A stretch of DNA of 33,063 bases from Clostridiaceae bacterium (GTDB lineage Bacteria > Bacillota > Clostridia > Oscillospirales > Acutalibacteraceae), in NCBI GenBank assembly GCA_016288315.1, contig JAEEYU010000068.1, positions 1-33,063 of the forward strand. Direction: 5' to 3'. Each line of letters opens with the position of its first letter. Within the stretch, counting starts at the first letter, position 1. Below, in pieces: positions 25,561 through 33,063 of this stretch. The translations under genes and the position numbers were made by a program. The notes beneath the pieces were generated by a model. That model saw nothing but the letters and a program-made list of their open reading frames with translations, was not told the DNA's origin and searched no databases.

Positions 25561-25576
25561 TTTTTTATTATAAGAT

Positions 25577-25912
25577 TTAAAACGATACAATATACCCCGC
25601 ATCCTCGGGAACAATATCCGGCGTCTGCACATAGGAGCGAAGCAGCTTGAAAAACTCAAATTTAACCGCTTTTCCGCTTCTTGACGCCGTCGGTCTGAGA
25701 GCAATTTCCGCCTTGAGCATTGTTATAAGGTCGCCGTTTTCGTCAATGTATGAATCAAAATGATTATACTCAACCTCCGGCATAACAAAGGCGTCAATGT
25801 AATCCTCCCTGCTGCCGCCAAGCGGAATAAAAGCCGAAACGCTGTTGTCAAGCATCCATTGCGCGGCGCATTTTCTCAGCTCGCCGGCTGAAAGAACAGA
25901 GCTGCTTTTCAA
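25577..25912 (-). CDS. Hypothetical protein, 111 residues, coupled to the NahK-like kinase gene
   Basis: I do not recognise this protein. It starts with TTG at 25912, overlapping the TGA of the upstream kinase gene as TTGA. AGGGAG stands eight bases before the start, which suggests translational coupling and argues that it is real. It has no signal peptide or membrane segment. It contains SAGELRKCAAQWMLDN near the N-terminus, an acidic middle (EVEYNHFDSYIDENGDL) and an Arg/Lys-rich patch before a hydrophobic C-terminus. It is the last gene of the ackA operon and ends just before the shared terminator. It may be an accessory of the kinase, but nothing in the sequence states a function. Confidence 0.6.
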   Translation of the reverse strand: MKSSSVLSAGELRKCAAQWMLDNSVSAFIPLGGSREDYIDAFVMPEVEYNHFDSYIDENGDLITMLKAEIALRPTASRSGKAVKFEFFKLLRSYVQTPDIVPEDAGYIVSF

Positions 25913-27027
25913 AGTGAAAACTCCCTGCGGTATTTTTCGACAATCGCTTTCATTTCATCCGTCTTTTTCTCAATGTCTGCAACAAGAGCCAGCTGGGTTC
26001 TCGCACGCACAAGGTTGTGCTCGGGGTATTCCGTGTGAAAATAAACGTCGCCGTTGAAGTAATCGCCGAGAAAGCGCATTCCGCATTCGAGCGTCATAAG
26101 CTTTGCCGAGAAGGGGAGATATTCAATTTCCTTTGCCGTAAGACTTTCTCCCGCCGCCTCAAGGTAGCCCTTTGTGTAAGCGTCAAAAAGCTCAAGACTC
26201 AGCGAGACCTTCGAAACGTCCTTTTCATCCTCTGCGGCGGTGTTTGCGCCGAAACGTATGCTGTCGCCGAAATCGTAAAGCGAAAGTCCGGGCATAACCG
26301 TGTCAAGGTCAACAATGCAGATTCCTTCGTTTGTTTCGTCATCAAAAAGAACGTTGTTGAGCTTTGTATCGTTGTGCGTAACTGTGAGGGGAAGCTCGCC
26401 CTTTTCAAGCAGGTCAACGAGCACGGAGCAGTCGCTCTCACGCGCAAGGATGAACTTCGTTTCCTTTACGGCGTTCTGCGCTCTTCCCGAAAGATTGTCG
26501 CTCAGCGCCTTTCTGAAATCGGCAAATCTTGAAACCGTATTGTGAAAATCCGGAATTGTCTCCTCAAGCGAGTCAATGGGGTAGTCTGCGAGCAGGCAGC
26601 GGAATGTTCCGAACGCCTTTGCCGCGTTGTAAAACACCTCGCTGTTTTCAATCTGCTGAACCGTGTGAATGCCGTCAATATAGTTGTAGCATCTCCAGCA
26701 GGAGCCGCTGTCATCGGTGTAGTAGGAGGAGCCGTCTTTTGTGTAGAATAATTTCAGACACTCGCGTCCGGGGTCTCCGCCGTTCCCGGCAATAACCCTG
26801 CCGAGGTATTCGGTAACGCCCCTGACGTTTTTCATAAGCTTTTCAATATCTTTAAAAACATATGTGTTGACGTTTTGCAGAAGATAGTGCTTTTTCTCCC
26901 CGCCGTCCTCAAAATCCACACGGTAGGTGGAATGAATATGGCCGTCGGTGAGCTTTTCGCAGCCCGTGAAGCTGCCGCCTAAATCATAAGCGGCAAGGGC
27001 GCTGCGGACATCCTGAAAATCGCTCAT
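25909..27027 (-). CDS. Aminoglycoside-phosphotransferase-fold sugar kinase, NahK (N-acetylhexosamine 1-kinase)-like
   Basis: 372 residues with the APH-fold kinase catalytic motifs. VTHNDTKLNNVLFDD is the catalytic loop (His-Asn-Asp with a metal-binding Asn), and IVDLDTVMPGLSLYDFGDSIRFGAN is the DxD metal segment. These strings closely resemble Bifidobacterium NahK, which phosphorylates GlcNAc or GalNAc at C1 in host-glycan use. Such proteins are often misnamed mucin desulfatase. The family assignment is good, while the hexosamine substrate is inference because no lacto-N-biose phosphorylase or uridylyltransferase gene is nearby. The ATG follows AGAGG. It lies 15 bases after ackA and overlaps the next small gene by four bases, so all three form one operon. 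Confidence 0.82.
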   Translation of the reverse strand: MSDFQDVRSALAAYDLGGSFTGCEKLTDGHIHSTYRVDFEDGGEKKHYLLQNVNTYVFKDIEKLMKNVRGVTEYLGRVIAGNGGDPGRECLKLFYTKDGSSYYTDDSGSCWRCYNYIDGIHTVQQIENSEVFYNAAKAFGTFRCLLADYPIDSLEETIPDFHNTVSRFADFRKALSDNLSGRAQNAVKETKFILARESDCSVLVDLLEKGELPLTVTHNDTKLNNVLFDDETNEGICIVDLDTVMPGLSLYDFGDSIRFGANTAAEDEKDVSKVSLSLELFDAYTKGYLEAAGESLTAKEIEYLPFSAKLMTLECGMRFLGDYFNGDVYFHTEYPEHNLVRARTQLALVADIEKKTDEMKAIVEKYRREFSL

Positions 27028-27042
27028 AAGTCCTCTCCCGCA

Positions 27043-28242
27043 TCAAAGGGCTTTGACTATTGCAAGCGTGTCTCTCGCAATAACAAGCTCTTCGTTTGTG
27101 GGTATGACGAACATTTTAAGCTTTGAACCGGGGACGGAGATTTCAACCTCTTCGCCGCGGATGTGGTTTTTCTCTTCATCAATGTCTGTGCCGAGGAAGC
27201 GCAGTGAATCTGCGATTCTTGTTCTGTATTGCGGGTTGTTTTCACCGATGCCGCCCGTGAATACAACGGCGTCGATTCCGCCCATTGCCGCGGCAAAGCC
27301 GCCGATATATTTTGCAAGCTGGTGGCAGAGCATCGACTCAACAAGCTGAGCCCTCTCATCGCCCGCCTTGGCTCTGTTTTCGATTGTGCGGTTGTCGCTT
27401 GTGCCCGCAAGGCCGAGCATACCGCTCTTTTTGTTCATAAGGGTATCCATCTCGTCGGGGGTGAGGTTGCGCGCCTTCATGATTGTTGTAACAATGGCGG
27501 GGTCAATCGAGCCGCAGCGCGTGCCCATGAAAATACCTTCAAGAGGGGTAAGACCCATTGTTGTGTCAAGGCATTTGCCGTCTTTGACAGCGGAGATTGA
27601 GGAGCCGTTGCCGAGGTGGCAGGTAACAATCTTAGTGCCTTCCGCCTTGCCGCCGAGAAGGTCTATGCAGCGCTGTGAAACATATCTGTGCGATGTGCCG
27701 TGGAAGCCGTATCTGCGGATTCCGTCAACCTCATAGAACTCGTAGGGCAGGGCATAGAGATAAGCGTAGTCGGGCATCGTCTGATGGAAGCCGGTGTCAA
27801 ATACCGCAACCTGAGGCACGGGCATAATCTTTTCGCACGCCTCAATACCCTTGAAGTTGGCGGGGTTGTGAAGGGGACCGAACTTGAAGCACTCCTTGAT
27901 TGCCTCTTTGACGGCGTCGGTAACAAGCACGGAGGATGAGAACTTTTCTCCGCCGTGAAGCACGCGGTGGCCTACCGCTTCGATTTCGTCAGTCGATTCA
28001 ATAACGCCGTTTTCTTTGCTTACAAGCGTTTCGAGAACAAGGTGAATCGCCTCGTTGTGGTCCGCCATAAGGTGGCTTTCTTTAATGTTTTTGGACTCGT
28101 CCGAAGGAACTTTATGCGTGAACGTCGCATTCGCGTCGCCTATCTGCTCGCATATGCCCTTTGCAAGCACGTGCTCGTTTGACATATCCATAAGCTGATA
28201 TTTGAGCGATGAACTGCCTGCGTTGATAACAAGAATCTTCAT
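27043..28242 (-). CDS. ackA: Acetate kinase
   Basis: 399 residues from the ATG at 28242 (KILVINAGSSSLKYQL), the family's standard start. GGAG lies ten bases upstream; an in-frame TTG at 28275 would add an unsupported 11-residue leader. Signature motifs are NAGSSSLKY, YGFHGTSHRYVS, CHLGNGSS and FTGGIGENN. By family knowledge it converts acetyl phosphate and ADP to acetate and ATP, the final energy-yielding step of acetate fermentation. Phosphotransacetylase (pta), its usual partner, is not adjacent; instead a NahK-like kinase follows in the same operon. It has a perfect TATAAT -10 upstream. Confidence 0.97.
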   Translation of the reverse strand: MKILVINAGSSSLKYQLMDMSNEHVLAKGICEQIGDANATFTHKVPSDESKNIKESHLMADHNEAIHLVLETLVSKENGVIESTDEIEAVGHRVLHGGEKFSSSVLVTDAVKEAIKECFKFGPLHNPANFKGIEACEKIMPVPQVAVFDTGFHQTMPDYAYLYALPYEFYEVDGIRRYGFHGTSHRYVSQRCIDLLGGKAEGTKIVTCHLGNGSSISAVKDGKCLDTTMGLTPLEGIFMGTRCGSIDPAIVTTIMKARNLTPDEMDTLMNKKSGMLGLAGTSDNRTIENRAKAGDERAQLVESMLCHQLAKYIGGFAAAMGGIDAVVFTGGIGENNPQYRTRIADSLRFLGTDIDEEKNHIRGEEVEISVPGSKLKMFVIPTNEELVIARDTLAIVKAL

Positions 28243-28304
28243 AGAATACACACTCCAGATAAAAAATTTTTTCAATAGTCTTGAAAATCAAATAAACCTG
28301 TTAT

Positions 28305-28333
28305 ATTATATACATAACCCCGTTTTTTTGCAA
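28305..28333 (-). promoter_or_regulatory. Promoter of the ackA operon
   Basis: On the minus strand, TTGCAA (28333-28328), 17 bases, then TATAAT (28310-28305). The predicted leader before the ATG at 28242 is about 55 bases. Confidence 0.75.
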
Positions 28334-28391
28334 GCAAAATTTTAATGCTTCATTTTCGTTAAATATGTAGGATTGTTTGAGGAGCTTTTTA

Positions 28392-29732
28392 ATGACTGTT
28401 TACGGCACAATTGCAGAATACAACCCGTTCCACAGCGGTCACAAATATCTGCTTGACAGAATGCATATAAACAGCGAAGACAGCGTAGTTGTGATTATGA
28501 GCGGCAATTTCGTTCAGCGCGCCGAGCCCGCGTGTATGCTCGCCTCTTCAAGGTGCGAGTCGGCACTGCGTAACGGCGCCGATTTAATCATACAGCTGCC
28601 TTTGCCTTGGTCTGTCTCCGGAGCGCAGAATTTTGCGCGCGGCAGTGTCAGCCTTCTCAAAGCCACCAACATAGTCGACACCCTCTGCTTCGGCAGCGAA
28701 AACGGCAACATTTCCGCCCTTCTTAACATAGCTCAATGCCTGCGCGATGAAGAAACAATCAAACTTATGAAGAATTACCTGAGCACGGGTATTTCCTTCG
28801 CAAACGCAAGGCAGAGAGCCGTCAGAGACAATTATCCGGGTCTCGCCCCCATACTTGACAATCCCAACGACAATTTAGGCATAGAATACCTCAACGCAAT
28901 GCTCGAACTCGACGCCACAATGTCGCCCATGTGCATCAAACGCTACGGAGCGGGGCACGACTCAAACGACATCGGCGCCACCGCCTCGGGCAAAATGCTG
29001 CGCAAGCTTATGCTCGCCGGCGAAGATGTCAGCCCCTATATGCCCAAAACCGCCTTCGATGTTTATGCGCGCGACCGCGAACAGCGCAAAATTTCCGGCG
29101 GTATGCAGTCAATCGAAAACACCATTCTTTACAAACTGCGCACCACAACCGCGCAGGAGATTGCCGTTTGCCCCGACATTTCCGAGGGCATCGAGAACTG
29201 CATTGTCAACGCCGCAAGGGACGCCCGCACAATAGATGAGCTCTATTCAATAGCAAAAAGCAAACGCTACTCTCACGCAAGAATCAGGCGCATTGTCATG
29301 AGCGCCTTCCTCGGCATTGTCGCTGAGGACTGCACCGGTCTTCCGCCATACATAAAGGTTCTCGGCTTTAACGAGAGGGGCAGGGAGCTTATGCGCGACC
29401 TTCGCGAAAAGGCGGATCTACCGATTATCACAAAATACGCCGACTCCAAAAAGCTTGATGAGAGAGGCAAAAGAATATACGACCTCGAATGCAAAGCGGC
29501 AGACATCTACGCTCTGTCGTTCTGGCCCGCCTTGCCCTGCGGCACGGAGCAGAGGCAGCGCCCCGTCAAACTCAGGAGCGATTCTCCCGTTGAAATGTCG
29601 GTGGATGAGGCGGAACGCGCAGCAGCAAACGCCAACGAAGATCCTGACGATGAAGATGCAATCTACGAGGAGCAGGAGAAGAAGCCCGAGAAAAAAGAAA
29701 GACGTCTTTTCGGGCGCAACAGAAAAGAGTAA
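28392..29732 (+). CDS. tmcAL: tRNA(Met) cytidine acetate ligase
   Basis: 446 residues from the ATG at 28392, preceded at seven bases by AGGAG; the in-frame TTG at 28377 overlaps the SD region. The nucleotidyltransferase motif YGTIAEYNPFHSGHKYLL at the N-terminus and the downstream MSGNFVQRAEPA and KRYGAGHDS motifs identify the TmcAL (formerly YlbM, DUF795) family. By family knowledge it acetylates the wobble cytidine 34 of elongator tRNA-Met, using acetate and ATP. Its neighbour ackA is an acetate-metabolism gene, transcribed divergently. The last 45 or so residues are a highly charged tail (acidic EDPDDEDAIYEEQ, then basic KKPEKKERRLFGRNRKE) that looks additional to the core. A U-rich terminator follows. 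Confidence 0.92.
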   Translation: MTVYGTIAEYNPFHSGHKYLLDRMHINSEDSVVVIMSGNFVQRAEPACMLASSRCESALRNGADLIIQLPLPWSVSGAQNFARGSVSLLKATNIVDTLCFGSENGNISALLNIAQCLRDEETIKLMKNYLSTGISFANARQRAVRDNYPGLAPILDNPNDNLGIEYLNAMLELDATMSPMCIKRYGAGHDSNDIGATASGKMLRKLMLAGEDVSPYMPKTAFDVYARDREQRKISGGMQSIENTILYKLRTTTAQEIAVCPDISEGIENCIVNAARDARTIDELYSIAKSKRYSHARIRRIVMSAFLGIVAEDCTGLPPYIKVLGFNERGRELMRDLREKADLPIITKYADSKKLDERGKRIYDLECKAADIYALSFWPALPCGTEQRQRPVKLRSDSPVEMSVDEAERAAANANEDPDDEDAIYEEQEKKPEKKERRLFGRNRKE

Positions 29733-29755
29733 TAATTTTTATACTGCAATTTATT

Positions 29756-29799
29756 TCCGGTTTCCGGCGGTCGCCCGTCTGGAACCGGATTTTTGTTTT
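29756..29799 (+). terminator. Terminator after tmcAL
   Basis: The arms TCCGGTTTC and GGAACCGGA pair around a GC-rich inner segment (CGGCGGTCGCCCGTCT) and are followed by TTTTTGTTTTA. It begins 24 bases after the stop. Confidence 0.85.
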
Positions 29800-29868
29800 A
29801 TTATATATATATTTATGCGTGTATTTTTATAATATTTTCTAAAATTTTTAAATTTATAAAAATTTTTC

Positions 29869-29897
29869 TTGACTTTTAAAAAGCGCTGTGCTATTAT
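29869..29897 (+). promoter_or_regulatory. Extended -10 promoter of rpoB
   Basis: TTGACT (29869-29874), 17 bases, then TATTAT (29892-29897) with TGC just before it, giving an extended -10. Transcription would begin near 29904, about 165 bases before the rpoB ATG. Confidence 0.8.
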
Positions 29898-30018
29898 TTC
29901 AATCCATGATTATAATGGCATTGTGTGCGCTCTGTTATTTTTATGCCTTTTCGCTTTATAGGGTATAAATAATAATTTTTAATGCTGTCGGCGCAGCGTG
30001 CCTTCATCATGACCTCTC

Positions 30019-30036
30019 TTCCGGCGCCTGCCGGAA
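30019..30036 (+). promoter_or_regulatory. Hairpin in the rpoB leader
   Basis: The perfect 7-bp stem TTCCGGC / GCCGGAA has a GCCT loop and ends 31 bases before the ATG, without a U-tract. A second, weaker stem GGCGC / GTGCC lies upstream near 29990-30002. A role in mRNA stability or autoregulation is possible but not shown. Confidence 0.5.
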
Positions 30037-30067
30037 TGCAGATTTCAAAGAACGGAGTGATTTGTCT

Positions 30068-33063
30068 ATGCAGAATCAAAAACTTGCCGAAAAGCTCAAC
30101 CTCAAACCGATTGAACGCGGTTCAAAGGTTCGTTACAGCTACGGCAAAATCAATGAGGTTATGGATATGCCCAACCTTATTGAGGTTCAGAAGTCTTCTT
30201 ACAACTGGTTTATCGAGAAAGGACTTCGCGAAGTTTTCCGCGATATGGCGGACATCACCGATTATTCCGGCAACTGGGTTCTCAAGTTCATCGATTACAG
30301 AATGGATGACAAACCCAAGTATACGGTCAGAGAGTGCAAAGAGAGAGATGCCACCTATGCTGCGGCAATGCGTGTCACCGCTCAGCTCTACAACAAAGAG
30401 ACCGGCGTCATCAAAGAGTCAGAAGTCTATATGGGCGACTTCCCTCTTATGACCGAAAGCGGCACCTTTGTCATAAACGGCGCAGAGCGTGCAATAGTCT
30501 CTCAGCTTATCCGTTCCCCCGGCGTCTATTTCAATATGGACCACGACAAGACCGGTATTGAGCTTTACTACAGCACCATCAACCCCAACAGGGGCGCCTG
30601 GCTCGAATACGAAACGGATATAAACGACATCTTCTATGTCCGTATCGACAAAAACCGCAAGCTTTACATCACAACCTTCCTGCGCGCCCTCGGCAAGCTT
30701 GAAAGCGATGAGGCGGATGTTCACAACTACAACTGCACTCTTCAGCTCAGCTCCAATCAGGATATCCGCGATTTCTTCGGCAATGACCCCAAGATTGAAG
30801 CGACCCTTGAAAAGGATGAAACCAAGAACACCGAAGAAGCCCTTATGGAAGTGTTCAAAAAGCTCCGCCCCGGCGAGCCCGCAACCCTCGATTCTGCAAA
30901 ACAGCAAATAGACAACCTCTTCTTCGACCCCCACCGCTACGATATTTCAAGAGTAGGTCGTTATAAATACAACAAAAAGCTCTCCATGCTCAACCGCCTT
31001 CCCGGCTGCAAGGTCGCACAGCCCGTCATCAATGAAGAGACAGGCGAGCTTCTTGCCGAGCCCGGTGAAGTTCTCACCAAAGAGAAGGCAATCGAGATTG
31101 AGCAGGCAGGCATCATCAAGGTCGTTGTTGACGTAAACGGAAGCGAACTGTTCGTCATCTCCAACGGCATGGTTGATATCAGACCCTTCCTTCCCGACAG
31201 CATTTCGGAAGAGGATCTTTACAACGCAGGCATCAACGAGAAGGTCCGTTACTGCATTCTCAAAGAAGTCCTTGCCGAGTGCGGCGATGACGCCGAAGCT
31301 CTTAAAGCAAAGCTTGCAGAGCGCTGCGACGACCTTATCCCCAAGCACATCATCGTTGATGACATCCTTGCATCCGTAAACTACGTCAACTGCCTTACAA
31401 AGCGAGTAGGCAACCTTGACGATATAGACCATCTCGGCAACAGAAGAATCCGCTCCGTAGGCGAGCTTCTTCAGAACCAGTTCAGAATCGGTATTGCCAG
31501 AATGGAAAGAGTCGTGCGCGAAAGAATGACAATTCAGGCGCAGGAGGATGACGACAAAATCACTCCCCAGACTCTCATAAACATCAGACCGATTATGGTA
31601 GCCATCCGTGAGTTCTTCGGTTCATCTCCGCTCTCACAGTTTATGGACCAGGTCAACCCGCTTTCGGAGCTTACGCACAAGCGCCGTCTGTCGGCACTCG
31701 GCCCCGGCGGTCTTTCAAGAGACCGCGCAGGCTTCGAAGTCCGCGACGTTCACTACACCCACTACGGCAGAATGTGCCCGATTGAAACCCCCGAAGGTCC
31801 CAACATCGGTCTTATCTCCTACCTCGCAACATTCGCAAGAATCAACGAATACGGCTTTGTTGAAGCACCGTTCAGAAAAATCGACAAAGCAACAGGCGTT
31901 GTTCTCGATGAAGTCCGCTATATGACTGCCGACGAAGAGGACGAATTCGTTGTCGCACAGGCAAACGAACCCCTCGATGAAAAGGGCAGGTTCGCAAGAA
32001 CAAAAATCAACGCCCGCTACAAAGACGCTCTTCTTGAATGCGACGCGTCAAAAGCGGATTATATGGACGTTTCGCCCAAGATGCTCGTCTCCGTCGCTAC
32101 CGCGATGATTCCCTTCCTCGAGCACGACGACGCAAACCGCGCGCTCATGGGCTCGAACATGCAGAGACAGGCAGTTCCCCTTATGAAGACCCAGGCACCC
32201 ATGGTAGGCACGGGTATGGAATACAAAGCGGCGGTTGACTCCGGCGTATGCCTTCTTGCCAAAGAGCCCGGCACCGTCACCAAGATTGACGCAGACGGCG
32301 TCGATGTAATGGGCGACAACGGCGAAATGAAGCATTACACCGTCACCAAGTTCATGCGCTCCAACCAGGGCACCTGCGTTAACCAGAGACCCATCGTTGA
32401 AGTCGGTCAGCACCTCAACGCCGGCGATGTCATCGCAGATGGTCCCGCAACCGACCACGGCGAAATCAGCTTAGGCAAAAACGCTCTCATCGGCTTTATG
32501 ACCTGGGAGGGCTACAACTACGAAGACGCTGTTCTTCTTAACGAAAGACTTGTCCGTGAAGATGTTTACACATCAATTCACATTGAAGAATACGAAACAG
32601 AGGCAAGAGAGACCAAGTTAGGTCCGGAAGATATCACAAGAGATATCCCCAACGTCGGTGAAGACGCTCTTGCAAACCTTGACGAAGACGGTATCATCCG
32701 CATCGGCGCAGAGGTTCACTCGGGCGACATTCTTGTCGGTAAGGTTACCCCCAAGGGCGAAACCGAGCTCACCGCAGAAGAGAGACTTCTCCGCGCAATC
32801 TTCGGCGAGAAGGCAAAAGAGGTCAGAGACACCTCCCTCAAGGTTCCTCACGGCGAATACGGCATTGTTGTCAATGTTGAAGTCTTCACCAGAGAGAACA
32901 GCGACGAGCTTTCACCCGGCGTAAACAAAAAGGTTCGCTGCTACATTGCGCAGAAGCGTAAGATTTCCGTCGGCGATAAAATGGCGGGCCGCCACGGTAA
33001 CAAGGGCGTTGTTTCCAGAATCCTTCCTCAGGAGGATATGCCCTTCCTTCCCGACGGCACACC
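30068..33063 (+). CDS. rpoB: DNA-directed RNA polymerase beta subunit (partial, runs off the window)
   Basis: The first 998 codons of the beta subunit, open to the end of the window. The ATG follows CGGAGTGA. The start region ([29 protein letters not shown]) is typical of Firmicutes. The rifampicin pocket spans about residues 518-545 ([20 protein letters not shown], then [22 protein letters not shown]). The positions equivalent to E. coli Asp516, His526 and Ser531 are unchanged, so no common resistance substitution is seen. Pro replaces the usual Gln at the equivalent of 510. Conserved [29 protein letters not shown] and [10 protein letters not shown] motifs follow. Its own promoter and the missing rplJL upstream are unusual; rpoC would be expected beyond the window. 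Confidence 0.97.
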   Translation, partial: MQNQKLAEKLNLKPIERGSKVRYSYGKINEVMDMPNLIEVQKSSYNWFIEKGLREVFRDMADITDYSGNWVLKFIDYRMDDKPKYTVRECKERDATYAAAMRVTAQLYNKETGVIKESEVYMGDFPLMTESGTFVINGAERAIVSQLIRSPGVYFNMDHDKTGIELYYSTINPNRGAWLEYETDINDIFYVRIDKNRKLYITTFLRALGKLESDEADVHNYNCTLQLSSNQDIRDFFGNDPKIEATLEKDETKNTEEALMEVFKKLRPGEPATLDSAKQQIDNLFFDPHRYDISRVGRYKYNKKLSMLNRLPGCKVAQPVINEETGELLAEPGEVLTKEKAIEIEQAGIIKVVVDVNGSELFVISNGMVDIRPFLPDSISEEDLYNAGINEKVRYCILKEVLAECGDDAEALKAKLAERCDDLIPKHIIVDDILASVNYVNCLTKRVGNLDDIDHLGNRRIRSVGELLQNQFRIGIARMERVVRERMTIQAQEDDDKITPQTLINIRPIMVAIREFFGSSPLSQFMDQVNPLSELTHKRRLSALGPGGLSRDRAGFEVRDVHYTHYGRMCPIETPEGPNIGLISYLATFARINEYGFVEAPFRKIDKATGVVLDEVRYMTADEEDEFVVAQANEPLDEKGRFARTKINARYKDALLECDASKADYMDVSPKMLVSVATAMIPFLEHDDANRALMGSNMQRQAVPLMKTQAPMVGTGMEYKAAVDSGVCLLAKEPGTVTKIDADGVDVMGDNGEMKHYTVTKFMRSNQGTCVNQRPIVEVGQHLNAGDVIADGPATDHGEISLGKNALIGFMTWEGYNYEDAVLLNERLVREDVYTSIHIEEYETEARETKLGPEDITRDIPNVGEDALANLDEDGIIRIGAEVHSGDILVGKVTPKGETELTAEERLLRAIFGEKAKEVRDTSLKVPHGEYGIVVNVEVFTRENSDELSPGVNKKVRCYIAQKRKISVGDKMAGRHGNKGVVSRILPQEDMPFLPDGT

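Larger units (their letters stand above)
29733..30067. other. 335-base intergenic region: tmcAL terminator, rpoB promoter and rpoB leader
   Basis: No gene is supported here. From left to right it holds the tmcAL terminator (29756-29799), a very AT-rich stretch, the rpoB promoter (29869-29897) and a leader of about 165 bases with at least two potential hairpins. rplJ and rplL, normally just upstream of rpoB, are absent. Confidence 0.8.

Noticed and set aside
29982-30452. Plus-strand frame of 156 codons overlapping the rpoB start
   Set aside because: It is out of frame with rpoB, which clearly starts at 30068; the upstream part is the rpoB leader and no SD supports it.
30419-30934. Minus-strand frame of 171 codons inside rpoB (and a similar one at 30947-31432)
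   Set aside because: Both are antisense to the strongly conserved beta-subunit reading frame.
31617-31700. Possible rifampicin-resistance allele in rpoB
   Set aside because: The key positions equivalent to E. coli Asp516, His526 and Ser531 are wild type. The differences seen (such as Pro at 510 and Val at 518 equivalents) are not the common resistance positions and look like natural variation.

Overview
The window looks like chromosomal core genome from a Clostridia-class Firmicute, probably an Oscillospiraceae/Ruminococcaceae-type gut commensal. This is an inference from gene content: AddAB rather than RecBCD, a dGTPase-dnaG-rpoD cluster, a TIGR03960/TIGR03936 radical-SAM pair, TmcAL, and a large secreted protein ending in a dockerin-like module. 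Genes are densely packed, Shine-Dalgarno (SD) sites are strong, and base composition is roughly balanced. I see no tRNA, rRNA, CRISPR array, insertion sequence or phage gene.

Left part (1-3.3 kb), plus strand: a TtcA-family tRNA thiolase, a phosphoglycerate-mutase-superfamily enzyme (ApgM type) and an O-acetylhomoserine sulfhydrylase (MetY type), closely spaced. The last two may form a homoserine-metabolism pair. At 3.3-10.4 kb is a secretion island: a 1535-residue exported protein with FIVAR-like and dockerin-like modules faces a secreted lamin-tail/endonuclease-exonuclease-phosphatase protein, with three hairpins between them.

Middle (10.4-20 kb): two overlapping radical-SAM-associated genes, a terminator, then addB-addA from a near-consensus promoter. 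At 20-25.5 kb come rpmE (zinc-type L31), a YigZ/IMPACT protein and the dGTPase-dnaG-rpoD cluster. RpoD carries an unusual N-terminal array of EKA(A/P)AK hexapeptides encoded by 18-bp DNA repeats. The dGTPase appears to lack an ATG/GTG/TTG start at its homology-supported N-terminus.

Right part: a minus-strand operon, ackA then a NahK-like kinase then a small unknown gene (28.2 to 25.6 kb), is divergent from tmcAL. After a terminator, rpoB begins from its own extended -10 promoter with a structured leader of about 165 nt and runs off the window end. It is not preceded by rplJ-rplL as in most Firmicutes.

Several starts are placed by SD position rather than by the longest open frame: the TIGR03936 protein, addA, yigZ, ackA, tmcAL and the secreted nuclease. 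No clearly new multi-gene system is evident. The best leads are the RpoD repeat array, the dGTPase start, the rpoB leader and the two secreted proteins.
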